Source: Ligustrum vulgare (lineage: Eukaryota; Streptophyta; Magnoliopsida; Lamiales; Oleaceae). From it: 64,000 nt of DNA. The stretch covers positions 8,680,014 to 8,744,013 of the forward strand of contig OY743169.1 in assembly GCA_963555705.1 (NCBI GenBank), given 5' to 3'. A program made the translations under genes and the position numbers. Below the pieces are notes generated by a model, which saw only the letters and a program-made list of their open reading frames with translations, did no database searches and was not told the DNA's origin. Shown here one piece after another: positions 44,191 through 54,967 of this stretch; positions within the stretch are counted from its first letter, which is position 1; each line of letters opens with the position of its first letter.

Positions 44191-46300
44191 TGTAGCGCCC
44201 CGAGTTCTAAATACCCGGTTCACCACGTCATCGTCTGGTCTAAACTTAAAAATAATATTTTAGCGAAAGAAATATCTGAAAATTCATTTTTTGGCAACAT
44301 TAAATAAACTGTAATGGTTGATAAAATTTGAAAACATCTATGAAATAATTCAAAATAATAAATCGGACCATTAATATTACAAAACAATTGACAATGTCAT
44401 AAATTCTCAAATAATTGAAAATCTCAAAAATATCCAATGTTTGGAAATACGGATCATCAAAATAAGATTTTCAATTATTTAACGACTATTGCCACAATCA
44501 TCCATCACTTGCCACTCTTTCCGAAATCTGCAAATATTGTTACAATAGAAATGAGCATTTTATAAAAATACTCAGTAGACTCATCGCCAATTAATTAATC
44601 TACATTATAATTGAATACATAAATGCAGGCTCTTTAGAAATCATAGGGTGTGGGTTGCTCTTCTCGTGCATTAAAGCACATGGCTTCTCTTTGAAAAATC
44701 ACAGGCTCTTTAGAAATCATAGGGTGTGGGTTGCTCTTTCTTCTCATGCACTTAAGGCACATAAGTTATGCATAACATCATCATTTATCTTACAGGATAT
44801 TCTCTTCTTTCTTTCTCATGCATAAAAGCATATAAGGGGCTGAAATCTCAAAATAGATATTAAATTGTATGGATTGAAATAATTTATTTTAAAAATGAAG
44901 GGATTGATTAAAATTATTTTAAAATGTAAGGGGCTGAAATGATTAGTTTTAAAACTATAAGGACTGATTTAAATAATTTTACAAACTTGGGGACTAAAGT
45001 GCAAATTTCACAAAAGTTTTTAAAAATATATAAATATATACATATACACATATCTATCTCTCTCTCAATCTGAGAGAGAGCCGAGAAGGAAAGGGGAGGC
45101 GAGGCCCCTCTTCCCAACCCGGCGCCACAGCCGACGATCTACCGGCGGTATCACCACTGTCGCGTGGCGGTGACAAGGAAGAGATGGTAGAAAGAAAAGA
45201 GCAAGGTTTAGTACTGATTTGGGTGCAAAACTGGGGCTCAAGGAGGTGATTTTCGGTTGACAAATCCGGTCAAAACAAACCGAGGTTGAGGTATGTGAAT
45301 GTGGGTTGTTGCTTATGGGTTTTGGGTTTCATTTTTGGGGCTGATTGATGGAGATTTAGAGTTGGGTAGAAGATGGTTCGTGTGGTGGCTGGTGGTCTAG
45401 GCAGTGGGTGGTCGAGGTGATGATGATGATGAAGGTAGCGGTGGTGATGGTTTGGTTGTTGGTTCGACCGGTTCTGTGGAGGCTGAAGTTTGGTGTTTCA
45501 AAAATGGGTGGTTGTGCAGAGGACGAAAATGATGGTGTTGATGCATTGTGGCCGGCGTGTGGTGGCAGTGGTGGAATGAAGAGGCAGTGGAGGCGGTGGC
45601 TAAGGGTAGTGAACGGCTGTGGTGTTGGTACGATTTGCATGACTGGTTGGATGGTGCAGTGGAGCTTGGGTTGTGAGGATGAAGCCAGTGTTGTGGTTGG
45701 TGCAGGGAGAGGAAGTTCTTACCTGACTGCGTGAAAGCTGGTTGATGAGGAAATGAGTTTGAATCTTGTTAAGTCTCCAATTTGTTGTGAATGGAGATGC
45801 TGGAAATGAGGCTGGAATGGAGTTGAAGCTGGTGCTGGTTGCTGGAAATCAAGGTTGTGGGGTGTGTCGTGAGAGAGGGTGGTGATGAATAATGGAGTGG
45901 GTTGTGTAGTGTGTATGAGAGTTTGATAGGTATGGGATTGATGTAGTTGGTGGAGGTATGGGTTGATTAGGCATTATGGAAATCTTGACAAGCAAGACAT
46001 GGAATTCGAGAAAATAATACGCGTGATTTCAACTGGGTCGAAAATGAGTGATAAAATGATCTTGACACAATTTGAAATTTAAAACGATTTTGAAAAGAAT
46101 AAAATAAATAAATGAATAATATAATATAATATAATTTTAGAAATTCGAAATTTAATTAAAATCAAATAGACTCGATATTTCTCGACTTGGCTAGACGAAT
46201 ACGTCATGACTTCAAATTAAAAATGGGTGAGATCGCAGCGGCACGATTTTCATAATTTTAAAATAATTATTTAAATATGTAAAAATTCTTGGTCTCTACA
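44191..46300 (-). repeat. 5' LTR of the Tekay-family element, 2110 bp
   Basis: On + it starts TGTAGCGCCCCGAG and ends GGTCTCTACA. The - strand start is TGTAGAGACC. It is homologous end to end with 12530-15209, though internal repeats differ (AAATCATAGGGTGTGGGTTG twice at 44636-44735). The frames at 44914-45734 are within the LTR and are not genes. Confidence 0.9.
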
Positions 46301-47545
46301 AACCTCCCGAAAAAGGGCTTAACCAATTTTGCATTTTTATGTCCACCTAAAATAACTCTTCCATCAATAAACAAGTGCATTAAGTTCAAAGGAGTTAGAA
46401 GGTTAAAATCATAAGCAATCTCAAGAGTAGAAAATTTTCTATTAGGATGAACAATTTCATTGCAAGCAAATTTGACAAAATGTAGGCAATTTTTCCCACG
46501 CTTTAGGTCATTTTCAAGGATAGTAGAAAGGGATTGTGTTACAACATGATTAACCACTTTGGTTTGGTCATAGGGTTGTGAATGACAATTGATTAAAATT
46601 AAAATTTTGGTTCCCATTTTCCTAAGAACCCTCCCAATGGTGGTTAAGAGATTTTGCAATTATATCCAACACAATACCCCAAGGGACATCATGTAAAAGC
46701 ACTACTTCCCAAAAGAAAAGATTTGCTATATTGAAAGTATTGTTGCTTCATGACATGTAATAAAATGTAACATTCTAAAAATCCTGCCAACGGCCACAAA
46801 AATAGCATCATTTTCTTTCTTTGATCTAAGTAAACCCAATATAGATTTTAAAGAAATATCAATACAAGGTTTACTAGGGGCGGGCAATGATGTGCATAAA
46901 GCTTGAAGCAAAAACTTAGACTCGGCCCCGTTGCACGTGGTGTATGTACTACAAATATAAACATGTGTAACACCAACTTTCATTTTAGATCAACGAGAAT
47001 GTTCACTTAACAAAGTTAAGGTTATTCCCCAAATGTCCCATCAAGCACCCAACATGTGTCTCTCTTACTTGCAACTCCCGCATAGGACATTTAGGAACAA
47101 ACAACATAATTTCCCAAAATAAATAATCATCATGCTTAAGGAACCTATCAAAGTCCCTCTTACCACATGATTCTAACATGAAAGACAATTTTGGGTTATT
47201 AGCATGCATGCCCTTAACGTACTCATCACGAGATGGTTTGGCACTTAGGGAAGTTAGAAGCAAAGTCCTTTTAGTATCAAAATATCCTATTAAACCTCTC
47301 CCATGGACTCCCCTAACTAAAAATTCTCCCATATGGCAACTATACTCACACAAAAACTTGGATTTACAAATTAAGGACACATCATGCCTATGATTTTCAC
47401 CACATGCAACATTTTCACAAGTCAAGAATACACTTGTCAAGTCTACAACAATATCATACAATCCTCTAATATATTCAAAACACAATAACCTTGCATTCAA
47501 ATAAGTGTTAGGAGCATACCTCCTAGATATTGAATCGGTTATCAC
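46301..47545 (-). pseudogene. Integrase of gypsy element O, with doubled zinc-domain segment
   Basis: Two successive pieces of the integrase N-terminal region: EYIRGLYDIVVDLTSVFLTC ... EFLVRGVHGRGLIGYFDTKR (47470-47260) and YVKGMHANNPKLSFMLESCG ... RELQVRETHVGCLMGHLG (47225-47020). Both resemble the RELLVREAHGGGLMGHFG block. The core follows: PAPSKPCIDISLKSILGLLR and NDAIFVAVGRIFRMLHFITC (46983-46726), then HSQPYDQTKVVNH and KFSTLEIAYDFNLLTPLNLM (46600-46330). The first catalytic aspartate appears kept (CIDIS), the glutamate position in DGQxE reads QTK. The Tekay LTR starts at 46300, cutting the C-terminus. Confidence 0.8.
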
Positions 47546-47764
47546 ATTTTCTTTACCTTGATTGTATTTATTGTTGTAGGAAAATGAATTTCTTCCTCAC
47601 GGCATGCTTTTGGAGTTTCTTGTTGCTTTGATAAGTCAATCTCACGATTTCCTGCAACAAAGGAGTAACCAAACCAGGGAGAGAATTGTGTGAATATTCA
47701 AGTGAAAATAATATTTTTGTGGATCTCTTCGCTCAATTTCTTTTGTGGCACTCTTCACTCCCTC

Positions 47765-48772
47765 TCATTTTCCCGAGGTAGGAACCTCAACTCTCGACTC
47801 TTCTCTCACCTCTCCTTTTTCTGGAGTCGTGGCTCCAATTCTCATTACCTCTCCTTCTTCTAGGGACGTGACCCCAACTCTCTTGCTCTGAATTTGCCTA
47901 ACTTTTGTTTCTTCATCAATTTTCTCAATCGAATTTTCTTTAGCTTTACTATTTTTCCTTTCTTCCTCAAACTTCTTTTTAAGCTTCATTTGATCTTTAT
48001 GTACTTCCTCTAAACTCAAAGGTAGGAGCACAACTTTTTTCCTGTTCATTTTGAAGCTATACCGATTTTTCTTTGTATCGTGTTTCACAAACCTATCACT
48101 TTGCCAAGGTCTACCCAAAAGCATGTGAGTACTGTGCATGGGAACTACATCACATAACACTTGGTTACCATATGTTCCAATATTGAAAGTAAGAAGAACT
48201 TGTTCACTTACTCTCACTTCCTTATAGTCACCCAACCTTTCCAATATATAAGGATTAGGATGCGTCATTACTGGTAACCCCAAGTTTTCCACCCTACTAG
48301 CACTCACCAAATCTGTGCAACTCTCCCCATTTATAATGAGGCTACAAGCTTTATCATTCACTAGGCACCTAGTTTGGAAAATGCTTCTTTCATGACTCTC
48401 TATCTCACTAGCATTGGACTTGGATGTTGGTGGATTAACAAACATCTCCACCTTTCTCTCCTCACTACCACTCCCTCCATGGAATGATGAAATTTTCATT
48501 TTCACACTATCAATACTTTCATCAACTCCATCTCTCCTACCATCCAATCATTCTCCTATTTTCCTACCTTTGCTCCCATTTTGTTCACTACTCCCTTCAC
48601 TATGCAACATATTCCCAAACTTATCCCTCACTCTTCTCCTATTATTACTTATTTCTCCATTACTCCTAGTTGATGTACTATCCCCTCTTGCTTCTAACTT
48701 TTCCAACCTTCCCTCAATCTCCTCCATTTGTCTATTGAAAGTGGTTGAAAGAGTTTGAAACATCTCTCGCAT
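47765..48772 (-). pseudogene. Gag remnant and protease of gypsy element O
   Basis: The first frame (48772-48548) is a short gag-like piece with heptad leucines (MEEIEGRLEKLEARGD). The second (48547-47765, 260 aa) begins with KMKISSFHGGSGSEERKVEM, where most of the gag core appears to be deleted between GS and ERKVE, then RCLVNDKACSLIINGESCTD, the aspartic-protease active site; relatives have DGGSC here, so the catalytic Asp reads Asn. GNQVLCDVVPMHSTHMLLGR and KNRYSFKMNRKKVVLLPLS follow. After a Lys/Glu-rich stretch the frame ends and RT is missing, so deletion removed RT and RNase H before or after insertion. This was not a functional polyprotein when last open. Confidence 0.85.
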
Positions 48773-48789
48773 GTTTTGAATTTGAGCAA

Positions 48790-49458
48790 AGGAATTTTAC
48801 CCACTTTAAGTTTTGAAATTTGACATGTTGTGCAAGTGTGGTAGTGTCCTCACAAATAATATTTTCACTTGTGCTTCACTGAATTTAGGCTTTTACCCGA
48901 TAACGACCTCACCACTCTTGCATTTTTCCACTCAAAGTTTCATTTCTCAAGTTCTCCAAGTAAGGTAATCAACTAACCAAGAAGTACAATTCTTGTCAAG
49001 CCAAAAGAAGTCACAAACAAACAAAAGGTGTAGGAATAATTAGACACAATAGCAAGTAGAATTTCTTTGCTTGCTATAATACAAGAAAATTGAGATTTGA
49101 ATGTATGGGACAATGTTTTCAAAGGTATGATCACAATAAGCTAGATAAAAGGAATAAGTAGTCAACTAGAAATGTGTTTGGTATTTGAAAAGTAGGATTT
49201 AATGTGGAAGTTCTCCTTGAGGCATTTTGTCAAACCCTTAATAGGCTCCTTTGAATTTGCACAAATACACAAATGTTTGTTCAAATGTAATCCACAAAAA
49301 CTTAAATATGATAACAATAGCAATATAACCAATATGTAAGGATTAACAAATGCTCATGGGCATACAATTTTTTCAATTTTTTTTGTGATTTTTTTTTTTT
49401 TTTTTTTAATATGAATAACAACAAGAATGTAAAGATAGGTTTACCAATTTTAGAGCCA
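48790..49458 (-). other. Leader region of gypsy element O
   Basis: Non-coding sequence between gag and the primer site, with a T-run at 49376-49408. It would be the 5' leader of the - strand transcript. Confidence 0.55.
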
Positions 49459-49471
49459 AGCTCTGATACCA
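49459..49471 (-). other. Primer-binding site of gypsy element O (tRNA-Met)
   Basis: The - strand reads TTGGTATCAGAGC close to the end of the 5' LTR, a perfect match to the tRNA-iMet complement. Confidence 0.92.
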
Positions 49472-49473
49472 AA

Positions 49474-50065
49474 TGATGCGAACCCCTTTGGTGTTTGGAC
49501 CAAAAATTCCCACAATAATTTAATACCAAACTCAAGAAAGCTAAAATGGTAAAATAAGTGATGAAACAACTTGACCCAAACTTAATCTAGCCAAAATTCG
49601 AAAGTTAACAAACCTAAACCTAATGGATAGAAATAGGTAAATTCGAAGATGGTGGAAATCAACAACAAACAGAAGAATAAAATATACTCAAGTAAAGTTG
49701 AAGAACTTCCAAAGATTACAAGATAAGGAACTAGGGTTTACCTCACCCAAAGGAGTCTCTCAAGATCAAGCACAATGAACATTCAAGTTACCTTGGGATT
49801 TGTGAAAGAAGTGTTATTTATAATACAAATTGGGGAAAAGAAAGAAAATAGAAAAATTGCACAAACCCCCCCCCCCTTTTTTGAATTTAGCGTGTTTCGG
49901 TCGATCAAATGGTCGACCGAAATGTTCATTTCGGTTCGGTCGACCAATGCTCAGCCGAAAGCGACTGAGGCTGGACCAAGAATCTCTGCAGACTTTCGGT
50001 CGACCGAAGTTGGCTGAGTTCAAATTTCTCAGCCATCTTCATGATTTCGGCCCCAACTCTCATCA
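49474..50065 (-). repeat. 5' LTR of gypsy element O, 592 bp
   Basis: On + it starts TGATGCGAACCCC and ends ACTCTCATCA. The solo relative at 54194-54967 is 774 bp, so this copy has a shorter 3' half. It contains several TCGGTCGACC palindromic motifs (49895-50010). Confidence 0.88.
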
Positions 50066-51340
50066 AATAGACTTTGGAAAATAATGCAAGGATGGGAGGG
50101 CAATTGTTATCTAGAGCTGGTCGAACAATTCTTATTAAAAGTGTGACTCAAGGAATTCCATCGTATTGTATGAATACTTTTTTTATTCCAAGCTCCTTGT
50201 GCAATGAGATGCAAAAGATGATGAATTCATTTTGGTGGGGGAAAGAACAAAGAGAAAAGGCGTCAATTGGTTTAAGTGGGATAGACGGTGTGTTAGCAAA
50301 AGTTTTGGTGTTGTTGAAGTAAATTTTGAACTATTGAGAATATGAAGGTAGATTTGTGTCTCTTTTTCCCCTTGAATCCATCTTTTATACTAAGAGTAAT
50401 TCTAGGAATACATTTTTAATTGACATTTTTAAGTGACATTGTGACATGACGCACATACATTGGTTGATGAAAAAATAAGTGGTGGGGTAGTTATTTACAC
50501 CACTCAATATATGTATGTATGTATGCCATGTCATAATATCACTTAAAAATATCAATTAAAAATGTCTCCCTAGAATTATTCTTATACTAAACATTTCCTC
50601 AAGTATCCCAGCGTCAGCCTCTTTCCGTCTTAGCCTTTGTTGATTCTTATTTCCTTGAGTGCTTGCTGGATTATTAGGTAAGTAGTCCTTTCATAATTCT
50701 CAATCATTCCTAATGTACAGGTCAATCTTGTTGGAATTTAGGGATTTACCCAATTTGGACCTCCATTAGCTCATTTCCTATTTTGTAGCCTAGTTAGTGG
50801 GATTCTATTAGTATTTAATTGTCACATCACTTTGAGTGGTATCAGAGATGCCTTATAAATTCTCATATCATGAGATTAAGGGTTCAAATATTTGGGGACG
50901 TGCCCAACCATCTGGGACAATAAATTCCCTTCAAAGGGGAACAAATCATTTGTTACGGAGTACGCCACAAGGCTACCCAAAAATCGTAATAGGTGGTAAA
51001 GGCTTCCGAAACTTGACCGGCTTCAACTTGGCTATGTTAGGAAAACAACGTTGGAATCTAATCTCCAATCCTAGAGATCTAGCTTCTCATACTTTCAAAG
51101 ATAAATACTACACAAGAGGGGATTTTTTTTGTCAGCCACATCAGGCCATAGACCAAGTTTCACTTGGAGGAACATTCATAGTTCTCAATCAATGCTTAGA
51201 AGAGGATGCAGGTGGAGAGTTGGTAATGGAGCTTCAATCAATGTGTGGGGGTGAACCTTGTTTGCGAAAAGCTAAAAAAAATTATATTCAAGCACCCGAG
51301 CCTCAAGAAATTGGTGGAGTAAAGGTGCCTGAATTGCTTA
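50066..51340 (+). pseudogene. LINE (L1-type) 3' part, interrupted
   Basis: Continuation of the RT-bearing ORF from 40760. After the junction the protein reads RLWKIMQ, then GGQLLSRAGRTILIKSVTQG and IPSYCMNTFFIPSSLCNEMQ, NSFWWG (50074-50240), and GVNWFKWDRRCVSKS in a shifted frame to about 50300. About 0.69 kb of unrelated sequence with a MULE-type MITE intervenes. The LINE returns with GGKGFRNLTGFNLAMLGKQR and FKDKYYTRGDFFCQP (50990-51130), then RWRVGNGASINVWG in another frame (near 51215-51250). This is the usual zinc-knuckle-proximal region of plant L1 ORF2. The 3' end and poly-A tail are not seen. Confidence 0.85.
50394..50581. mobile_element. Mutator-type MITE, 188 bp
   Basis: The inverted ends are about 57 bp long: GAGTAATTCTAGGAATACAT at the left, and GAATAATTCTAGGGAGACAT read inward from the right. 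The flanks are an exact 9-bp duplication TTATACTAA at 50385-50393 and 50582-50590, the MULE-type length. Almost the whole element is one hairpin, so its RNA could be a small-RNA source. Confidence 0.9.
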
Positions 51341-51360
51341 TTCTAGGATGCCAAGAATGA

Positions 51361-51831
51361 GATTATGAACTTTTGCAAGATCTTCTCTTTTAGAATATTG
51401 CTACAGTGGACTCATCTCTTGATTCCAAAATTGGGGATTTTCAGAATTCGAGGTAATTTGACAGTATAGTATATGGCATCAAGAAAACATCTATCCGCTA
51501 CTACCAAAATTTTTAAAATTCTAAATCCAAACTGATTCATGTTAAACTTTTTTCTTTTTTTTCTTTTTGAGCCCAAATAGTCAACTACAACACTTTGACT
51601 TCTATTACAACATTATAAAACGTGAGATTTTGTCTACAAAATTGTCAATTAACAAATTCAAAACCTAACAGTTTGTGATAGGGTTTAAAGGATAAGCAGC
51701 TAATGCTAATCAATCTTATATAATATGAGCATGGTTATAGTTAAAATTTTAGTTCATCAGTTCTCAATTTTTTCATTTGATAATTGATAATGCAAACCGA
51801 CAAAAAACATAGTCAATTCACCACCGGTTTA
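51361..51831. other. Unassigned sequence between LINE and copia C
   Basis: AT-rich with a T-rich run at 51547-51567. No gene or named repeat seen. Confidence 0.4.
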
Positions 51832-52602
51832 TGTTATAAAAACTGTTGTTCAAATATAATATCAAAGTATAAAGATTAAAAAGTGCAAAAACCGGATTGA
51901 AATGATGAGAACCGGTCCTAAAAATGCAAGAATCAGACCAAACAGATCGGTTAGGTTGAATAGGACGGACCAACCAAGTCTGGTCAATAATTTGAACTAA
52001 GCAATCGCTTGGGTCACAATCCGACGATTGCTTGATGTGATCGAATTTAAAGTTACTTATGCAGTAAGCATCAGGCGATCGCTTGGCTTAAAACCAAGCA
52101 ATCGCTTGGTTAAAAAAATCCTACCATTGGCAGAATTTTTCAGAATTTTGCATCCACCTTTCATCAAACTTTGCACTCTTTTGTGAAGATTTATGTGGAT
52201 CACGAATTGGAATGATGAAATTCTATAAATAGGCATAGAATTCATTGTTTTAAACACTTGATCATCATACATTACATTAAGATTATCATCCCAAACTCTT
52301 GATCTTTTATTCTTAGAATCTTTCAAATTTGCTCTCCTTGTTCCTATTATCCAAGTTTTCAATTGTCCTATTTGAAACTTGGTTTGAGACTTGAAATCCG
52401 CTAAAGCAATTTACTTGGAGGCCCTTTAGCATTCTTTTTACGAGAGGGCGCAAATTTAGCTTTTAGGATAGCATTCTATGCGATTCAAGTCTTCTTCTTA
52501 TTCTTTATTATTCTCTTTTTATATTCTTGGTTCTTTGATTTTTTGATTTGTGTCTACATCAACAAGCGGATATTTCACTTTGAGAAATAAATTTTCCCAA
52601 CA
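51832..52602 (+). repeat. 5' LTR of copia C, 771 bp
   Basis: It begins TGTTATAAAAACTGTTG and ends TTTTCCCAACA. CTATAAATAG at 52223-52232 is the TATA box. Upstream of it, AAGCAATCGCTTGG and GGCGATCGCTTGG palindrome-like units recur (51995-52115). Confidence 0.85.
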
Positions 52603-52646
52603 ATCTAAAAGCTAAATTTGGATATGGCAACCGAAGGAGACACACC

Positions 52647-53450
52647 ATGGCCACAATTAAGTTGATGAATCAAGATTTGATACGCTTGGATCGCTTTGAT
52701 GGTACAAACTTCACAAGGTGGCAAGACAAAATCAAGTTTCTACTAACGGTGTTAAATATCTTCTACATACTTGATCCTAATTTGGAAGATCTTCCCGAAC
52801 CTTCCGACAAAGACACGGAACAAGCAAGGATTGATCGAAAGAAGCGTGAAGTAGATGGACTTATATGCCGTGGTCATATATTGAATGCATTATCGGATCG
52901 TCTCTACGACTTGTACACCAACACAAAATCTGCAAAAGAGATTTGGAATGTACTTGAAAACAAATACAAAGCCAAAGAGGAAGAGAAAGGCACTACAAAA
53001 TTCCTAATTACAAGGTATTTTGATTGCAAGTTTTTGGAAAATGTTCCCCTATTACCCCCCAAGTACATCAATTGCAAGTGATTGTCAATAAACTTAAAGC
53101 GTTGAAGATAAAACTTCCGGAATCATTTCAAGTAGGAGCAATTATTGCAAGATTTCCTTCTACTTGGAGAGGATATAGGAAGAAAATTCTTCACAACTCC
53201 GAGGACTTTTCAATTGAGAAATTTCAAAAACATCTCCAAATTGAGGAAGAGTCGAGGGCAAGAGATGGGATTGAAAATTCGCATATTGGCACTTCTAAAG
53301 CCAATGCCTTGGAGAAAAACAAAGTGACCAAAGTAAACAAGAGAAAGTTTAATAAGAATAACAACAAATTCAAAAAAAAAACCCAAGGGAGAATGCTTTG
53401 TATGTGAAAAATTCGACCACTTTGCGAAAGATTGACGACATAAAAAACCA
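52647..53450 (+). pseudogene. Copia C gag
   Basis: Starts MATIKLMNQDLIRLDRFDGT at 52647, the likely native Met just after the LTR and leader. NFTRWQDKIKFLLTVLNIFY and RGHILNALSDRLYDLYTNTK, SAKEIWNVLENKYKAKEEEK form the UBN2 gag core. A frameshift near 53030 moves on to KLPESFQVGAIIARFPSTWR and EKFQKHLQIEEESRARDGIE, then a Lys/Asn-rich linker. The zinc knuckle CFVCEKFDHFAKD (about 53395-53433) lost its last cysteine to a stop codon. It would form the particle shell. Length and order match copia gag of about 260 residues. Confidence 0.9.
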
Positions 53451-53720
53451 AGTAATTTTCGTGGCAAGGTTAATTCCATTGACGAGAATGAAATCATTGC
53501 AACTATAATCGAAGTAAATTTTGTCAAAGAAAAGATTTCGGGATGGTGGTATGATACATGAGCCACCGTTCATGTTTGCTATAACAAATCCCTCTACAAG
53601 ACCTATCAAGAGATTGATGATGGTCAACAAATTCAAATGGGAAATGAACATTGTTCGAAAGTCATAGGAAAAGGGAATGTTGATCTTCAATTCACAACGG
53701 AAAAGTTGTAACACTCTCAA
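53451..53720 (+). pseudogene. Copia C protease
   Basis: GWWYDT.ATVHVCYNKSLYK (about 53542-53600) is the active site, with the DTGAT-type glycine codon changed to a stop. GNEHCSKVIGKGNVDLQF follows. In copia elements this aspartic protease cleaves the polyprotein; here it cannot be made. It is located normally between gag and integrase. Confidence 0.85.
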
Positions 53721-53729
53721 ATGTCTTAC

Positions 53730-54193
53730 ATGTGCTGAATATGAATAGAAACCTTGTTAGTGGTGATTTGTTGGGAAAATCGAGTGTAAAATGTATCTTT
53801 GAGTTGGAAAAACTTGTATTATCCAGAAATAGTTTCTTTGTTGGGAAAGGATATTTTACTAATGGAATGGTCATATTATGTACTATTGACAAAGCAATCA
53901 ATAAAATAAATTCTTCTTACTTTATGTGTTCTTTAAACTTATGGCGTGATAGACTTGGACACATTGGATATTCTACTTTGCATAGAATGATTAGAAATGA
54001 CATGTTTTCTTGTGAATTTATTAAGAATGATAAATATGAAATTTGCGCTAAGTAAAAACAATGATCAAAAAGTCTTTTCAAAGTGTAGAAAGATCATCTA
54101 ACATTCTTGACTTAGTACATACCGATATTTATGAACTTAATGGAATGATTACTGGAGGAGGAAAAAAATATTTCATCACTTTCATTAATGACT
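53730..54193 (+). pseudogene. Copia C integrase, N-terminal half
   Basis: The GAG_pre-integrase segment reads LNMNRNLVSGDLLGKSSVKC and LWRDRLGHIGYSTLHRMIRN (53732-54055), keeping the HLGH-type zinc ligand region (RLGHIG). The core begins with VERSSNILDLVHTDIYELNG and KKYFITFINDL (about 54088-54193); the first catalytic aspartate is in HTDI. A stop at 54053 and a frame change precede it. The frame runs into the solo LTR at 54194 and continues at 54973. Confidence 0.88.
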
Positions 54194-54967
54194 TGATGCG
54201 AACCCCTTCGGTGTGTTGACCGAAAATTCCCACAACAATTTTAATACCAACCCAAGAAAGCTAAAGTGGTAAAATAAAGGATAAACACCTTAACCCAAGT
54301 TTAAATCTAACCCAAAATTCAAGGATTAACAAACCCTAGCCCAATGGAAAGAAATAAACAAATTTCAAGGTGGCGGAAATAAACAACAACACAAGAATAA
54401 TAATACTCAAGATAAAGTTGATTAACTTCCAAGAAAAATACAAGAACAAAGGAAGAGTTTTACCTCACCCAAAGGAGGAGCTTCTCTCAAGAGCTTTAAA
54501 TGAACAACCAAAGTCCTTTACAAATGAACAAGAAATGTGTATATAAGTACAAAATTGGGCAAAATGTGCAATTTCGGTATTTACAAGAAAAATCCCGTTT
54601 TTTGTATAACGGAGTGTTTCGGTCGACCGAACTGGTCGACCGAAATTATTTCGGTCGATCACTAGGTCGACTGAAATGGGACTTTCGGTCAACCACCACT
54701 CAGCCGAAAGCGACTGAGGCTAAAACAAAAATTCCTCTGCAAAAGGTCGGTCGACCGGAAGAAAGTTCGGTCGACCGAAATTGGCTGAAACCCTAAACTT
54801 CTCATTTTGGCTCGAACTTGACTCTTGGCTTCTTTTCTTGACCTCATTCACTTGTTTTGGCCTCGAATCTTCTTCATTGTCACCCTGAGAGTCTTTCAAA
54901 AGCATGTTCAAAATTGTTCGGCTCGAAATAGTTGATTTCCCGGTCGAGCCGCCCCATGATCTCATCA
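54194..54967 (-). mobile_element. Solo LTR of the gypsy-O family, 774 bp
   Basis: Starts TGATGCGAACCCC, ends CCCCATGATCTCATCA, with exact TGACT duplications at 54189-54193 and 54968-54972. It lies inside copia integrase; the host sequence reads across cleanly once it is skipped. Same family as 40761-41022 and 49474-50065; orientation on - is taken from those. It contains ten or so GGTCGACC-like motifs (54620-54780). Confidence 0.93.

Larger units (their letters stand above)
41023..46300 (-). mobile_element. Tekay/Del-type Ty3/gypsy element, 3' truncated
   Basis: The - strand order is LTR (46300-44191), primer site, gag (about 43780-42850), protease, RT (42479-41367) and RNase H to 41023, where it stops abruptly. 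Integrase and the 3' LTR are lost. The LTR matches the solo LTR at 12530-15209. The RT and gag resemble the Tekay/Del chromovirus branch. Confidence 0.85.
40761..50065 (-). mobile_element. Ty3/gypsy element O inserted in the LINE
   Basis: LTR sequence at both ends (40761-41022 truncated; 49474-50065) with GATAG (40756-40760) and AATAG (50066-50070) flanks, one mismatch. The element is - strand: its primer site lies left of the right-hand LTR, then gag/protease (48772-47765) and integrase (47545-46301). RT and RNase H are missing between protease and integrase. A Tekay-family element (41023-46300) has inserted into the integrase end, and a deletion then joined Tekay RNase H to the middle of the left LTR. 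A solo LTR of the same family is at 54194-54967. Confidence 0.8.

Noticed and set aside
49376..49408. T-run as an inverted LINE or SINE poly-A tail
   Set aside because: It sits in the leader of gypsy O between primer site and gag, without a target duplication or LINE sequence beside it.
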